Of a stretch of DNA of 64,000 nucleotides, positions 45,729 through 59,030 are shown piece after piece. The notes under the pieces were generated by a model. It did no database searches and had not been told where the DNA came from. It saw only the letters and a list, made by a program, of their open reading frames with translations. This DNA comes from Arbacia lixula (Eukaryota; Echinodermata; Echinoidea; Arbacioida; Arbaciidae), in assembly GCA_963669155.1 (NCBI GenBank), contig OZ022583.1:6487366-6551365 (forward strand). Reading direction: 5' to 3'. How positions within the stretch are numbered: position 1 is the first letter of the stretch; each line of letters opens with the position of its first letter. The position numbers and the translations under genes are program-made.

Positions 45729-48473
45729 TGCGTATTCATTACCTACCAGCTACATTGGGATGCAGCCCTTTTCTGTATATTCTTTGCCATCAACATGATT
45801 ATTAAGACCTGTTTAAAAGAGATACACAATAAAGGAAAGAGTTCCGAGGCCTGTCTCATCCTTGAAATCTCCATTTCTCTTTATTTCATTTGTCATTTCC
45901 CATCTTTCACAAAATCCGATATCATTATGTTCTTCATTACCGCGCGTATAATAGTCCTCTTTCATCCTCTCTATAGTTATCCCCTCATCCCCCCCCCCCA
46001 TCCCTACCCCCTTTGTATTTTGATATACGATCTCTACTCCTTTACCTAGGTGACTCTATCATCGTCAATGAATATAGAGGAATACTTCGGCGCTGCTGAG
46101 ATTCTCTAAGAGAACACGAGTAGAAAATCGAAGCGATGTGCAGAAGACTCAATAAAAATCGATCTCTCTCCTATCGCCATCCATCCCTTTCATCTGATGC
46201 GAATTTGAGAGCCAATTATTAGTACCGTGAAGTTTACGCCACGTACTCAATGGTAGGGTTTTCAATTCTTAATCATACCCTCTCCATTTCAATTATGTTT
46301 TTCCCGTGAGTAAGGGGTACGCAGTCCCCCTTTTTGTATTTTCTTACCATTCTTTATCGTGTATTGTGTTTATATGTTCGTTCCTTTATTTTTCTTTTTG
46401 TTTATCATTTAATGGTTCTCAAACCAACAAGTCCAATGCACTACCTTCTTCCGCATTCCTCCTCTTAACCAATCTTCATTTCTTTTCCCCATCGTCATCT
46501 CTTTCACCTCTATCTCTTTCATTATCCTATTTTTTGGTGTAATTAATTATCGATTCATTTTTGTATTCCGTAGTATCTTTTCTCCCTTTAAGTTTGGCAA
46601 TCCGTTCCGTGTGTTTTCCCCTTCTCATGATTTGGTCTCGCATACTTTAACACGAAAACAATTCTGTCAATATCAACTACTTTACCGACATGTAATACAT
46701 CATCATCTTCCATTACCACTTTTATGACTCCCATTAACATAGTTATCTTTATAAAACTGTACAAACAAACAAAAATCATACACAAATTATCGTGATAAAT
46801 TCATATCAACAACTTAACTCCATAACTCATATTCGAATTCACACAATCGAAGGGAACTTTGTTCACATTATTCATAAACATGCGTACGTGACGAACGTGC
46901 AATCGCTGATAATAACATCTACATGATTGTAACCTCGTGACGGGATAGGATTCAAAACATATTGTCTTCCTACTGTATCCCCCGAGCAAATTTCGCCGCT
47001 GTACGCGACTAAAGCCAGACCAGACTCTCTCCCAATAAAAACCATTCGTCACCTCGCTTCCAAACATTCCAATTTCGTGCATTAGGCGATCTCTAATCGC
47101 ATCATAAACGCTAAACACACAGCGATAAATTCATTATTGTGCTCTTCCGGAATGCTCTGGGCATGCAGGCACAGACACTGCCATTTCGGGTAATTAAATT
47201 TCTAATCGTTTTTTGCGGGTCTAGCTTTTTTACCAGTGACACCCCACCTCCGATCTCCCCTGCATCATTTGCCCATCTTGGAATCAACTTAAAGTTCGCC
47301 CAGCTTTATACCGGATGACTGTTTGAAAGGTCGAAGAACTATTTGCGATTTGTTTTGTTGAGTTCTATCGTCTCCATGATGTCACTAATGATACCATTGG
47401 TGTAGCTTTAACGTATTTAAAACAAGATTACAATCCAATGCCTTTACCTCAAACTGCTAGCTACATTGTAAGATTACGTATCTGACGTGTCTAATAATTA
47501 TTCAACAACAGTTTAATTGTCGTTTTAATGCTTGGCATGCTTTGGACGCCTTTGGCACAAATTTAACGACGAAGGAAAAAATGTACAATTAATTAGACAT
47601 TCATTTTTAAATACAACAAAGATGAATGTCTGGGTGCATCTCAACAGTTTAATAAGATGAAACGCGAGGGAGACAAATTAAAGATTTTTGAAAGAATTTT
47701 TTTAAAGGTTTCGTGGCGCAAACTTGATTGAAAAGAAAGGTTTCGGTACATTGAGAGTTCATAATGAAAGATTGTGTATTACCTTGAAAAACGTTTGAAA
47801 ATGAAATGAAGCCATACGAAATTTAAACATTCACTTTTCGCACGCGATTGTAACAAAAGATTTCATAAAGAAGCGTAACGAAATATGAGAATCCTGGTGG
47901 GATTGTGACGCAACGGGAACTGACGCATTTTCGCCCCCTGATCTCCGGGAGGCAAGCGGGCTCGCGTCTCGTGCCTAGTCTTACAGCGAGAGCGATCATG
48001 AATTAAAGCATACCAGTCTAATTAAAACATATCATTTCAAATATTCAGTTTCATGTTGAGAGAAGCATAAGCAACAGTATTGATTTTACAGATTTGCATG
48101 TAGAAAAGTAGGTCTTTCAGTCATGAAATCCAGGCGACCCCGCCGTTTTTTAGTGATTAGACAAATTACATAATAGTATAAGTCACTAATGAACAATATC
48201 TCGGCCGCCATAGTCACCGATATTGGAGTCTGATGAGTCAAATTATTCAACTAAATCTTTATTCCAACCGTTTGTACCGTACATGGCTGACTTAGATCCA
48301 ACTTAATTGCTGGTCTTAATCACAAAGCAAATGTTGGCTCGGGCAAATGTGATTGGGCGGTCAATTTTCAGAAATTTGAGCCTTTTCGGCGGAAAAGGAC
48401 AGCCATGCTTAAAGTCCCATTGATTGACTCGGCATTTGAAGGTCGTCAGTCGTAATAAAAATCACATTTCACA
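45729..48473. other. Intergenic, nothing recognised
   Basis: C9 run near 45990. Unique-looking AT-rich sequence with a GC-richer patch at about 47880-48000. Small frames (for example 46801-47118 minus) lack any recognisable feature. Confidence 0.45.
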
Positions 48474-48513
48474 CGTTCGTTCGTTCGTTCGTTCGTTCGT
48501 TCGTTCGTTCGTT
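48474..48513. repeat. (CGTT)10 microsatellite
   Basis: Ten uninterrupted CGTT units, one CpG every four bases. Confidence 0.97.
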
Positions 48514-51500
48514 AGAAAGGAAGAAAAAGCAGAGAAATGGAAAAGGGAAGGAGAGAAGTGGTTCACACACATACGGCTGAACGCGTGCGCCTCGTTATTT
48601 CTTTTGTGTGGTTTTGTAGCCCGATATCTTGGATCGTAAAGAATTATTGTCCCCACCATTCGTAAGGTGTCATTGCACTCGGACCATAATACACACGGCA
48701 GGTGCCCGTCCTTTCCCCATCAGCTATCACCTGCTAGTTTCCTAGTTACAATGTATACCTCTATCACGTGAGTTGTCTATACGTTATTGTGTCTTTTATG
48801 TATCACATGTATCACATGTTTTGTTCATGACATTGACATGCCAATATCTTCTACAAACGGCCTTACTCTGTTTACTCTCAAGAAGTTCACAATGATAGAC
48901 CTGGATAGACTCTGGAATCATATTAATCGACTTAAATCGTTTTTATATTCCTTTGAATTAAAAAAAAAACACCCCAAAATGTAAGAACAATTTCGGCATA
49001 ATCATGTTGTTACTGCGCAAGAGTGTACATGAAATTCTCATTTGAAAAATACGAAAATGATTTGTGAAAAAGAATAAGAACAAAGCACAGACAGGTATGT
49101 ATTATGCAATGTTCGGACACTTGATTTCATTGAGGACACGATTTACTGCTCCTGCACTCACCTTACCCTTGCACTGGTTTTCAGTGCCCACATTTGAGTT
49201 GAACCATTCGAACAAAATATTTTGCCAACTGCATACACATTTATTTAAGGAGGAAATAAAGTACAGGAAATGGGTACTCTGGAATCCATTTGATTGACAG
49301 CGGGTGCATCCCATTAACGTGTAATTCAATTCAAGACAATGCCGTACTGACTGATTTGGGGGTAAAAAGGGGTGGTTCCTCCCCTTCGCTTTCTCAATCC
49401 CTTAAACCCCCTTCTGCTCAATTTCTCACCATATTGATTTGTTTAGTTTACACGCAAATCGGTCGCCTGGCGTCGATAAGCGTGGAACACGTTGCAGGTA
49501 CTTGAAAAATACCCCCCCCCCCCCTTTTTTTTGTTACCTTCCCCCTCACACTTCTCTGCCAAATACTATCTGGTTACGTCAATATAGATTCAAACATGGG
49601 ATAGGTGAGTTTACGCAATCCAGTGGTTCATTGTGTTATAAAGTACGAATCAATGTACAAACAAAAACAGACAGTAGATGCCATTTTTAAGGGTGCAGAG
49701 AGGAGGGACGGAGGTGGTGGTGGTGGAGGTTCCACTTTTCGGTGGGAATACAAGCATATGCAGACGTTGTATGGAGATATTTCCATCAAACTTACATACA
49801 TAACTTCTTGTGCATAGCATGTATTATAATCAGTCCTTCACATCGTATATTTCTAAAGATATATTCATTTTGAGTGGTAAGCTATGAGTACCGTATACAC
49901 TTTTCTTTAAGCCCGCACGATGTTTGCTCGAATTACCTACGAATCGTCCATCATTCTAATGAATACAACCTATTTATGTATCATGCATAATAAACACAAA
50001 CTTGTGGCAATGTAAAGCAAAGAATTTCCCCTCGTGTGAATACTTTAAATGCGCGATTATTTGCGGTGGCTATTCCGATTTACAAAGGTGGATTAATCCA
50101 ATCATTCAGACAATAATTGTTTTCACGGAGTTTAATGGGGTGTGAAATGCCACACCACTTAAAAGTAGGTTTTTCTCCAATTTACTGTAATTGTGGCATT
50201 TAAAATAAATTAATCTCGTAAATCATACTCAATCTATTGTGGTGGGTTATGGGCATTCTTCTCCATCGCCATGACGAGCTTATATCATGATGATTTTATG
50301 TGTGCTAGAAAGAACTTGTATAAAGTTTGATACATTTGTTGCGTTGAAGAACTAAAGTATACCCAACCCAACTCAGAACCACCCCATTCCCACTATTACC
50401 ATTTAACTCTTCACTGAACACAGTCGTTATTTCATGTTAAAGTGTTGCTACTCACCAGTTCTTCCGAAAAATGACGTCCTTTACACCAATGCCTGCAGTT
50501 AGGGAAAAAATAAAATGCAAAATTGCTTGAATTTCGATGTTAGAATTATTTATGTTCGTTTTAGATTTTTCTCGAACCTTACATAATTGGACAGTAACAC
50601 ATCTCTTTTAGAGTTTGACATACTTATCTTCTTTTCACAACCAATACATGTACAGTTGTTGATTAAAACACATTTTTAATATGTCCTCGAGACTAGTGCC
50701 TGTACGTTAATTTAAAGAATTGAGACAGATAGGGGTGAATTGCCTGCAAGCAAGAGTATTTACTTTGAGTTTCGTCCTTGTTGAAAGGCATTTTAGGTCA
50801 AGACTCAAGCGTGAAATGGGTTCGAGGAAACCAGTATCAATAGTGCTTTGTGCACATTTACACGAATGCGAAATAAATAGTTCTTCTCTCATAGACGCCC
50901 CACTCCCACCGACTACTACCAACACCACCAACCACGTCATCAGCAAGATAAAATGCTCGCTTGATTCAGCCAATACGCCCCCTGCAATTAAGTAGAAGAC
51001 GCGAGTTGAAGTGAGCGTCAAATAAAGGGCAGGTCGGATATTGCTTAGACGGGATTTGATTTACCCTGCAATTAAGGGGAGGAATGTGAACAAACTACGT
51101 GACAGGGGAGCCTAATTTGACTGAAATCCTGGAGATGTAGACGCCAGTTTCGGGGAAGGGGGGAGGTCAGGCTGGTGGTCTAAAAGCCAGTCGGTAAAAA
51201 TACTTTTTTTTTCTTTATAGGGTTGAAAATGTGAAAGCAGGGGTTGTTAATTGACACTAAAGAGAACATTAACAGTTTGCTACCAACTCAGCATATTGCT
51301 ACACGTATAGTTACTGTCATTCTATGTATCGACTATATATGCTAAGTAACATCTTAAATCTGCCTAAACATTTGAATTATCCTTAATGTGGATTTTCTAT
51401 TAAGAAAGTAATGAATGTTGCATTTGACAACAAATAAATCTATCATGAATACAATTGTTTTAAAACAATTAAATATCGTGCTTTTGTCTAAGAACTTAGA

Positions 51501-52822
51501 CGTTTATAGATTTTTGTGGTAAATATGCATTACGGGTATTTAAGGAACTTATTGTCATGTTAGTGGAATATTTGAGGAAACACGGCTGGCTGTTACGAAT
51601 GTTTAGTGGTGGGATTAATCGTCCAACGAAAGGAAAATAATTGTTGTGGCTCCTTGAGGTTACTCATTAACATGGTAAGCCTTCTGGCAATGCCTGTAAA
51701 ATTTTGTATGATCCATAACAAGTGCACGATGATATTATGTATTTTAAGTGCCAGTAAGATATCTGTTCCCAACACGGAGCAGTATGAACTCTGCGCGGTG
51801 GCGTACGAGTTAATGTTATCATTTAATGCTCCACATACGATCCAAGATGTGTGCGATTCTACTTGAAGTCGAATGTCGAAGCTCCAATTGACCACAAAGT
51901 TATGCTCGCGCGTTAACCGGAGGAATCGTGTTAAGCACCTGGTCAACATGAACTTCTTGAAAAGGGGGCTTCTTTCGACACACACACACACATCTCAACT
52001 TGAAGAGTCCGTTTGTTTGAGCAGAGAGGTAACGTGTGCGGAATCTAAACGAGGGAGCTAATTGTTATCAAGACGCGGAGGAAAGGAGCATGTAAACTTT
52101 CGGTCCGGTTCTGAAGTAGGTCTTTACTTAGAGTCTGAAGCGAATGTCAATTTGCGGGAGGATTTCCGCCCTATATACTTGACCTAAATGGGCAAATTAC
52201 GGCATAGAGGTATCGGTATGATTTACGAAAGTACATGTTGTTATGTAATTGCCGGAGATGCAGCCTGCATTCAGAATTTCCAAGTGCATTTCATTTTCCC
52301 AACATAATGCTCTGCTCGCTGGGTATAGCATCCCATAGTTACTTTTCTGACTAGTTTACGAGTAAAACTAGATATAATTGGTAATATATCAAAGCTTTTC
52401 TTGTACAGTTACTACTTTTGAAATGTATTAATAATAGCACTATAACCCCGTATGCGATATTGAAGCATTTTTGCATAAGTAATGCAGATCGATAGAGTCT
52501 GGCATTTGTCTGGCAAACAGGTGAGGATTAAGGTGAGGTTAAGGTGAGGAAGAACCATTATATCTATATTGTAAGTTATTAAGTCCTGTCTGCCTCCTCT
52601 TCTGCTCTGAAGCCCCCGAGGCACATAAAGAGTTAATGACTTAGGTTTCCGAAGAAACACACTAGAGCGACATGAAAGTAATAATGATTTATGGCTGGTT
52701 ATAATTGTATTACTAGTTTGATTCAAAGTATTTTAGTGAACATTTTAACAAAGTAGTAAAGTGCTATACGATTTTTTTTACAACCCACGGATCTGCATAT
52801 ATGTATATATATTTGTATATAC
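48514..52822. other. Intergenic, mostly unrecognised
   Basis: C13 followed by T8 at 49512-49532; a GGT/GGA-rich patch at 49710-49733. Frames at 50707-51021 and 51593-51991 (minus, 104 and 132 codons) and 50720-50995 (plus) show no domain. A possible P-family end (GGCACATAAAGAGTTAA) at about 52620-52636. Confidence 0.45.
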
Positions 52823-52901
52823 ACAGGGCCCCTTGGTAGAGCAGTTTTTTTAAATTAAAGGGCTACCCTGTTAAAATAAAACTGAATAAATATATGGATA
52901 A

Positions 52902-52936
<35 letters not shown>

Positions 52937-52938
52937 AT
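52823..52938 (+). repeat. Retroelement-like 3' tail: stem-loop plus (AATA)n
   Basis: CAGGGCCCCTT (52823-52833) pairs with AAGGGCTACCCTG (52858-52870), followed by TTAAAATAAAACTGAATAAA and a long AATA array. This layout resembles the 3' ends of CR1/L2-type LINEs and their SINEs. No coding part is present. Confidence 0.5.
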
Positions 52939-53412
52939 ACCCACGATAACAAGGATTCTAATGATATTGTTTGTCTCATCAATTCATATTTAACCCATTG
53001 ATATCGATTTATTATCATTCCCATAGACTGAACACTGAGACCACCCAGTCCAGGGCGTTAAAAGGTAACTTGACCTAAGTCCTGCCTCTCATACTCCCCC
53101 TCCTTCTTTCCATTTCCTATCGGCTTCAGGTTCTCCCCATCTCTTTCCCCTTAGTTGATCTTTTCCCGCCATCTTTCCCTATGTGCTCGCCGACAATCGA
53201 TTTTACACGTCTATATCTGTCATCTACCCGATACTAGTGATCACTCATGCCAAAAGAAGCGATGCCTACTAATCATTTCTCACCACTCTTTCATGGCAAA
53301 TCTCAGAGAATGAGTTCAATGTTTTTAACGGTAAGCCGAAGCACTCGGGAATTTGGATTTGTTTTATGATCATTCATGATCACCAATGCGATGCGGCATT
53401 ATGCATTTTGTT
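52939..53412. other. Intergenic, nothing recognised
   Basis: Unique-looking sequence. Confidence 0.5.
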
Positions 53413-53889
53413 GAAGGCAAAGTCTACCCTGAAGTTAGGTTCGTTTTGATGAAAGCAAAAGCACGAAATAAACAAATTAGTAAAGGTTTGAAAACAACCC
53501 GTCAAAGGATAAAAGAGATATGAATTTACACATTTTTAATTTGTAACGTTTCTAGCAAGGTACTCGGAACAATAGATTATGTGTAGTAATTTTATAGAAA
53601 TTGACATTTTCGCAAAAGGAAAAACATGTATATCCTTTCATCTGTGTATTTGACGCACCATTGGATACATGTTTTTACACTCATACCAAAAGATTGATTG
53701 CTTCATCAAAAACAGAAAACAGAAAATTTATGGAATCATACAGCACATAACAAATGGGAGGGTATCTCACACATGACGTGACGATTTTCTAAATCCTTGA
53801 CAGACTTCGATCAAACTTTCACTAATATGCTGCTTTCATTTTTCGACATTGATAAAACTAATTTAACATCAGAGCGCACTTTCCCTTTA
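53413..53889. mobile_element. Family C MITE, copy C3
   Basis: ~477 bp, matching C2 throughout: GGTTCGTTTTGATGAAAGCA, TTAGTAAAGGTTTG, CCGTCAAAGGATAA, CAAAAGGA, GTTTTTACAC, TCAAAAACAGAAAA, GGGAGGGTATCTCACACATG, CACTAATATGCTGCTTTCAT. The left and right ends are inverted repeats. More diverged than C2. Confidence 0.85.
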
Positions 53890-55000
53890 AAGGGTTATAA
53901 GTCTGATGTATGAAGGGAGCATATGGAGACTTGTTTCCAGAAAGCACTTCCAGAAATGTTCTCCATAAATCAATACTAGCATATCGGGCAGCGTTTTCTG
54001 TGGATAAAGAATGTGCGAGTAATCAGCCAGCAGTGTCATTCAAATTTCTAATTAGTCGCCGAAATCCTGTCTTTCCCCCAAAAAAGCACCTTCCAGCATC
54101 GAGCTCTTCTTATTATGTTCTTGCGAACAATCATACTGGGCATGGTTTTCGTTAATCTTTGTACCTGTTGGTTCTACCTGCTGTTTCTCAATGATACTTT
54201 CCAGGAAAGGTACTAGACCACAATTTACACCTACAAATAAATCGCAGGTCACGACGATTAAAGCAAGCACGGGTAAGTCAAACGCTACCTCACTGATAAG
54301 AGTAGTGATTTCCAACATATTCTCCGCAGCTGACGCTACCTCAGCATGTTCCGTCACCCACTACTCTTGTTTTTCCCCTTTTCGTCCGGTCGCCCATCAC
54401 AGCTAGATTAACGTCGGCCGAATCGGTAATGGATATAAACAAACCGAACTTTCATCGAGGAAATTAATGTAAACTGTGGCGCCAAAGGTTTTGATCCGAG
54501 GCCGTATTATTTTTCTGGGATCGGGTGCTCCTTTTCCTCACCCTCCCATTTACCTGCTTTCTTTGCCAAATTGTTCGAAGAGCAGGCGGGAGACGTTGGT
54601 GTAATACTTAGCTAGTGGAATTTCTAAAAGACCCGTCTATAAAGTCGTGCGTGTTGTTTTAAAAAGAGCATGTTTGGAACCGTTTACGCATCACGTGTTG
54701 GTTTTTGCAGAACGATTACTTCTATAAAGTGTAGAATATTAGAAGTTTGAATAAACTTTTGTTGATCATGAACACACGTTCAGCAAGGTGACGATATGCA
54801 TTTGTTGAAATCAATGCCATTTGCTCGGTATGCTTCTGATTATTACAATGTGTGAGAACGATTTAGCGGTTGGCTGTAAGAGCTATCAAAATTTTCATCT
54901 TTTTCAAATTTGAAATACCTCGCATATCGGAAGAATGACACAATAATGAAAAAGATATGTCTGCTGGCTTTAGAATATCAATATAAACCATACGGTAGAC
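53890..55000. other. Intergenic, nothing recognised
   Basis: Frames at 53910 and 54052-54357 (minus) have no recognised domain. Confidence 0.45.
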
Positions 55001-55043
<43 letters not shown>

Positions 55044-55049
55044 AGGATG

Positions 55050-55088
<39 letters not shown>

Positions 55089-55280
55089 AGGGCAAGAGAG
55101 ACGGAAATGTCGGAATAATGTCATGAATGTGTGAGTGTTTGTATATGTGTGAAAGAGGGAGAGTGAAGGGTGGAGATAGAGGAGAGAAAGAAAGTAGAGA
55201 AAGATAGGAAGAGAAAGAAAAAGAAAAAAAAGATAAGGAAATGGAGCAGGGGATAATCAGCGTAAGAGAGATTGAGAGAT
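55001..55280. repeat. Purine-rich (GA)n/G-run block
   Basis: GA arrays separated by G runs (near 55035 and 55081), then irregular GA-rich sequence. Confidence 0.9.
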
Positions 55281-56515
55281 AGAAAGAGAAATTTGTTAAT
55301 AAAACGACCAACATGAGTTTTTCATTAGAAAATGTTATTTTAATGTCGTAGAATTAAGGAAAAAACATATGTAAAGCAAAATACTGCTCAGAAAGCGCCA
55401 ACTCGTCACCAACGAGAAACATTGGGGCATTTGCACACGTTTGGTAGATTGGCAATCAACTCATTGTTGTCAATCTCTAGAAAGATGCCACCCCCTTCCA
55501 AACAAAATAATGGCCCCGATTTCATCAGCCCGACGGAGAAATGGTCAGGTTTTGATGGCCGCTACCAAAGTCCCCGACAGTTATTAGCATTCTCTTAATG
55601 TATGTTTTGTTTACCGTTAATCCGCAATTTACGAGGGAGTTTATGAGAGCACAAGTGCGAGTAATAGGGCAGAATGGGCGGTGTAAATCATGCGTGGCAT
55701 TTCCTGTCTCGATGTGAAAATATCCTTTCTCTCCCGCACGTAGCACTGTCAATCCGATTTGCAAGATTATGCGAGGAACAATTATGTCGTTCCTAATAAG
55801 GCTAAAGATAACGCTGTGCAAATATTATTGACATTAAATTCAAATGAACGGGATCTGTATCTGTGAAAACACATGCAAACATGATTATGAACTTCCCTTG
55901 GGCTGAGGTAACAAACATTTTTCAGTACTTCAACATCTACTGAGGATAGTTCAAATGCGTAGTTCAAATGTGCATTCAAAAGACGATTTCTTCTGAAGTC
56001 GGTTCGGTCAATCGCTGCGCCTTCAGAACTGATTTATTAGACTGTTTGGTAAACATTTGGTTTGATGGCATCTACATGTTTTGCTAATCTGGCAGTAAAA
56101 TCCACTCGACATTTTACTAACAGTCCCACCTGTTATGTTTCTTGTAATGTGGTTGGTATAGAGGGAAATCATTCTTAGGTTTGTAACTTGAAGTCTTCCC
56201 TCTTTCCATTCCTTAACTCATCAATGCATGGTTGTGCTTTTCAATTATAAAACAGCTGATCTGGGCATATTGTAACTTACAGTGAGCTCCTATTATTGTT
56301 CTTTGAGCTTGATCCAAATGATCAATTTCTCATTCGTTAGAATCTTAATAATTTTTCTATGCGTATCCTGTATTCCTCTAGCTGAGCCTAGTGACCCCTT
56401 GCTAGAATATTAATTTGATTTGTAGATCATCCATCCCTTGTCGATATATCAACATGCGAGTGACATGCAAGGGGAGAGGGGGTGCTAATAAGGACAACGC
56501 TAATCATACTCTACT
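55281..56515. other. Intergenic, nothing recognised
   Basis: Unique-looking sequence. Confidence 0.5.
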
Positions 56516-57500
56516 CACGCAGAGAGAGAAGAGAGAGAAGGTGAGTGAAAAAGAATGAGAAAGAGATAGGAAGGGAGAGAAAGGGGGTGGAGAGAGGAGA
56601 CAGAGAAGAAAGAGAGGAATCGAGTCCTTCAGATATGTTCACCAGAATTTATCCTTCAAATCCCAGCTAATATTGACCGCATGAAATATTTGTGAGCTCC
56701 CAGCAATATATTTTGGCAATGTACCCTCAGCCCGTCACCACTCGCAATGATTCTCATATCTACACATCAACCGATACACATATCAATTTAGGAGCCAGTT
56801 ACATATTGATATTGGCATTGGACAGGCATGGGGCGCTTCCCATTCACGGTATTTTAGTTCACGTGCTACGATTAAAATGATGTTAAGATCGGAGGGCGCG
56901 GAGCAGTGGGAACGTACGCATCTACGCCGAAGATCATGGCGTCTCGTACGAGCGGTAAAGCCCCCATGTCTCTTGCTCGATCCTAGGCTCATCACCGCAA
57001 TTGCTGACTGATGCTCCGGTGATTACGGGCGGGTAAGGAGATGGTAATAGGGAGACAAGCCGGGTGGATGATGCGGCGATTATCGATGGATGGAGAGAGA
57101 AGGTTGGATAAAAGCGGATGGGGGTGTGTTGAGGGGGGAAAGAGTGAGTAGACAAATGGAAGGGGGGTGATGCGAGTAGAGTAGGGTTGGGATAGAGGGA
57201 AGGAGGCGGGAAGATGTATAATAAACAGGCATATACATATATTAAAGGAGAGGGGAGAGGGATGCAACAAGGACGGAGAAACCTTAAATTGATAAGGGGA
57301 ATGGGGGATGAGAGGAAGAAGGGGAGTTGGAAAGGGAAATACAGGGGGAGAGAAGAAGAGAAATATGAGCAGTTGATAAGATGGCGACATTTGAGAGAGT
57401 GTAGTCGACGTGGGAGGGAATGATTCACCGGGAAAGTTTACGAACGGGCAGGAAAAAAAGAACAGATCGGATAGAGTGGTAGGGGAAAGACTAAAAGGTG
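56516..57500. repeat. Two purine-rich tracts around a normal segment
   Basis: 56516-56625 and about 57040-57500 are strongly G/A on the plus strand with irregular composition. 56640-57000 is ordinary sequence. The 164- and 209-codon minus-strand frames across the second tract are Pro/Ser/Leu-rich composition artefacts. Confidence 0.75.
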
Positions 57501-58825
57501 GAACATAATAAGGAGTCAGCGGAGAAGGACAAACATGGGCTCGGTAAGAGTGGTATTTACAACTACCATACTTTTTAATTCTCTCATGACCATTAGCATA
57601 GACCTGCGTATAATACACCAATGGGTTTTCAAGGCCTGGTAATGTTAGATAAAATATCTCCTCGTCTTAAAATAATGTTCCCTTCGTAGTTCCTCTCTTC
57701 CAAATCGTGCTCGGAACTATCATCGGGATACCCCAGAATACGTTGTGTATAATGGCGCGAAGACTTTCTTGTTGAAGGTATGGGGTGACAGATGAGGAAT
57801 GGGGAAACAAGGGGGGAGGGGGATGAGGGGGTGGGTGGGGGAGGGGGCAAGAGTGAAATAGATGCTTTCTAGAGAGCGTTTGAAAGGTCCAGATGTGAGT
57901 TGTAAACATCGTATACCGTGGGATGAACGAGGGCTACTCAGGCTAAGCGGTATGTTTGGAGTTTCTAAACAACTATCACCATCCGTATTCTATTATTAAA
58001 AGGGAATACTCGTCCAGCGTCTCCGGTATATGCCAACAAGAATCGTGACTCTTTCTGTGCAACATACAATGTCACTCAATGTCGTGTATATGACATTTAT
58101 GATTCGTGTGTACGACCGGAAAGGGGGGGGGGGGTGCAACAGTGATACCGGAAGGCTTAGATTCCACGATATGAGTACCATTATTCATGTTCAGCGCCAG
58201 ACACGCTTACATAACCATTTATTATTATTATTATTTTTATTTTTTTATTATTAACCATTAATGATTTTAAATACTAAGTATTCGCATGCTTGTTTCTCGA
58301 GAGATATTAATGAAACCGTACTTTCACCAAATGACCAGCTAAGGACACTACTACGTAGGTGAGATTAGTCATAACCACACCAATGTACACCAACATGATC
58401 AGTTAATGACCCCGAGTTAATAAGAACAATGCTTTGCTATGTATTTCTCGTTTGTTGCATTTGTTAAAGTCTTATTCTTGCGCAAATGGATACTTCACTA
58501 AGCACGTATGAGTGTTTGTTTTATATCGCACTTCTTGACTGTCATTATACTTTGTATTTTCGCGAAATGATTGAAGTGAAACAACTCAAAGTAATTTTGC
58601 AGTTTACAAGGCGCCGCGGTAAATGTATTGCAAACAGACACTTATGCATTATTCAATGTGTGTGTGTACCGTACAATTGATGCTGTGCCGTGGTTAAAAT
58701 GTGAATAGTACTTCCCTTACACATGCAGACATCCTCAGAAATAGACATGAGAAGGATGAGAGAAAGGCCATTCGCTGTTCTTGTAGTATGGCTTCCACAT
58801 CTGGTTTCCAGGCTGTTCGGCAATG
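57501..58825. other. Intergenic with G-rich patches
   Basis: G-rich stretch 57800-57850 and G12 at 58123-58134; TTATTATT near 58219-58252. No gene supported. Confidence 0.5.
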
Positions 58826-58916
58826 TTAACCCTCTGTATGCCACATGTGTATTGATTCACAAGTTATACACACAAATCCCATAGAGCACAGGTCAGTCTG
58901 GCACACAGAGAGTTAA
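58826..58916. mobile_element. Family P MITE, copy P7 (best-preserved ends)
   Basis: 91 bp. TTAACCCTCTGTATGCCA at the left and TGGCACACAGAGAGTTAA at the right are inverted repeats (16 of 18 match). CACACAAATCCCATAGAGCA inside. The right TTAA (58913-58916) is also the left TTAA of P8. Confidence 0.92.
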
Positions 58917-59007
58917 CTCATATTATGTCACATGTGTATTTTGCTACAAGTATTACTGTGCGTACATCCCATAGGGGAAGATTTTGTTTTTCCACGAGAA
59001 GGGTTAA
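58913..59007. mobile_element. Family P MITE, copy P8, tandem with P7
   Basis: 95 bp. TTAACTCATATTATGTCACA at the left, CATCCCATAGGGGAAGATTT inside, CACGAGAAGGGTTAA at the right. Same orientation as P7 and sharing one TTAA. Confidence 0.85.
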
Positions 59008-59030
59008 TCGAACTCTACAACTCGGTCTTG

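Noticed and set aside
51593-51991. 132-codon minus-strand frame
   Set aside because: No domain recognised and a plus-strand frame overlaps it; length alone is not enough.
56934-57621. Minus-strand frames of 164 and 209 codons
   Set aside because: Pro/Ser/Leu-rich because of the purine-rich plus strand; no domain, and two overlapping frames are equally open.
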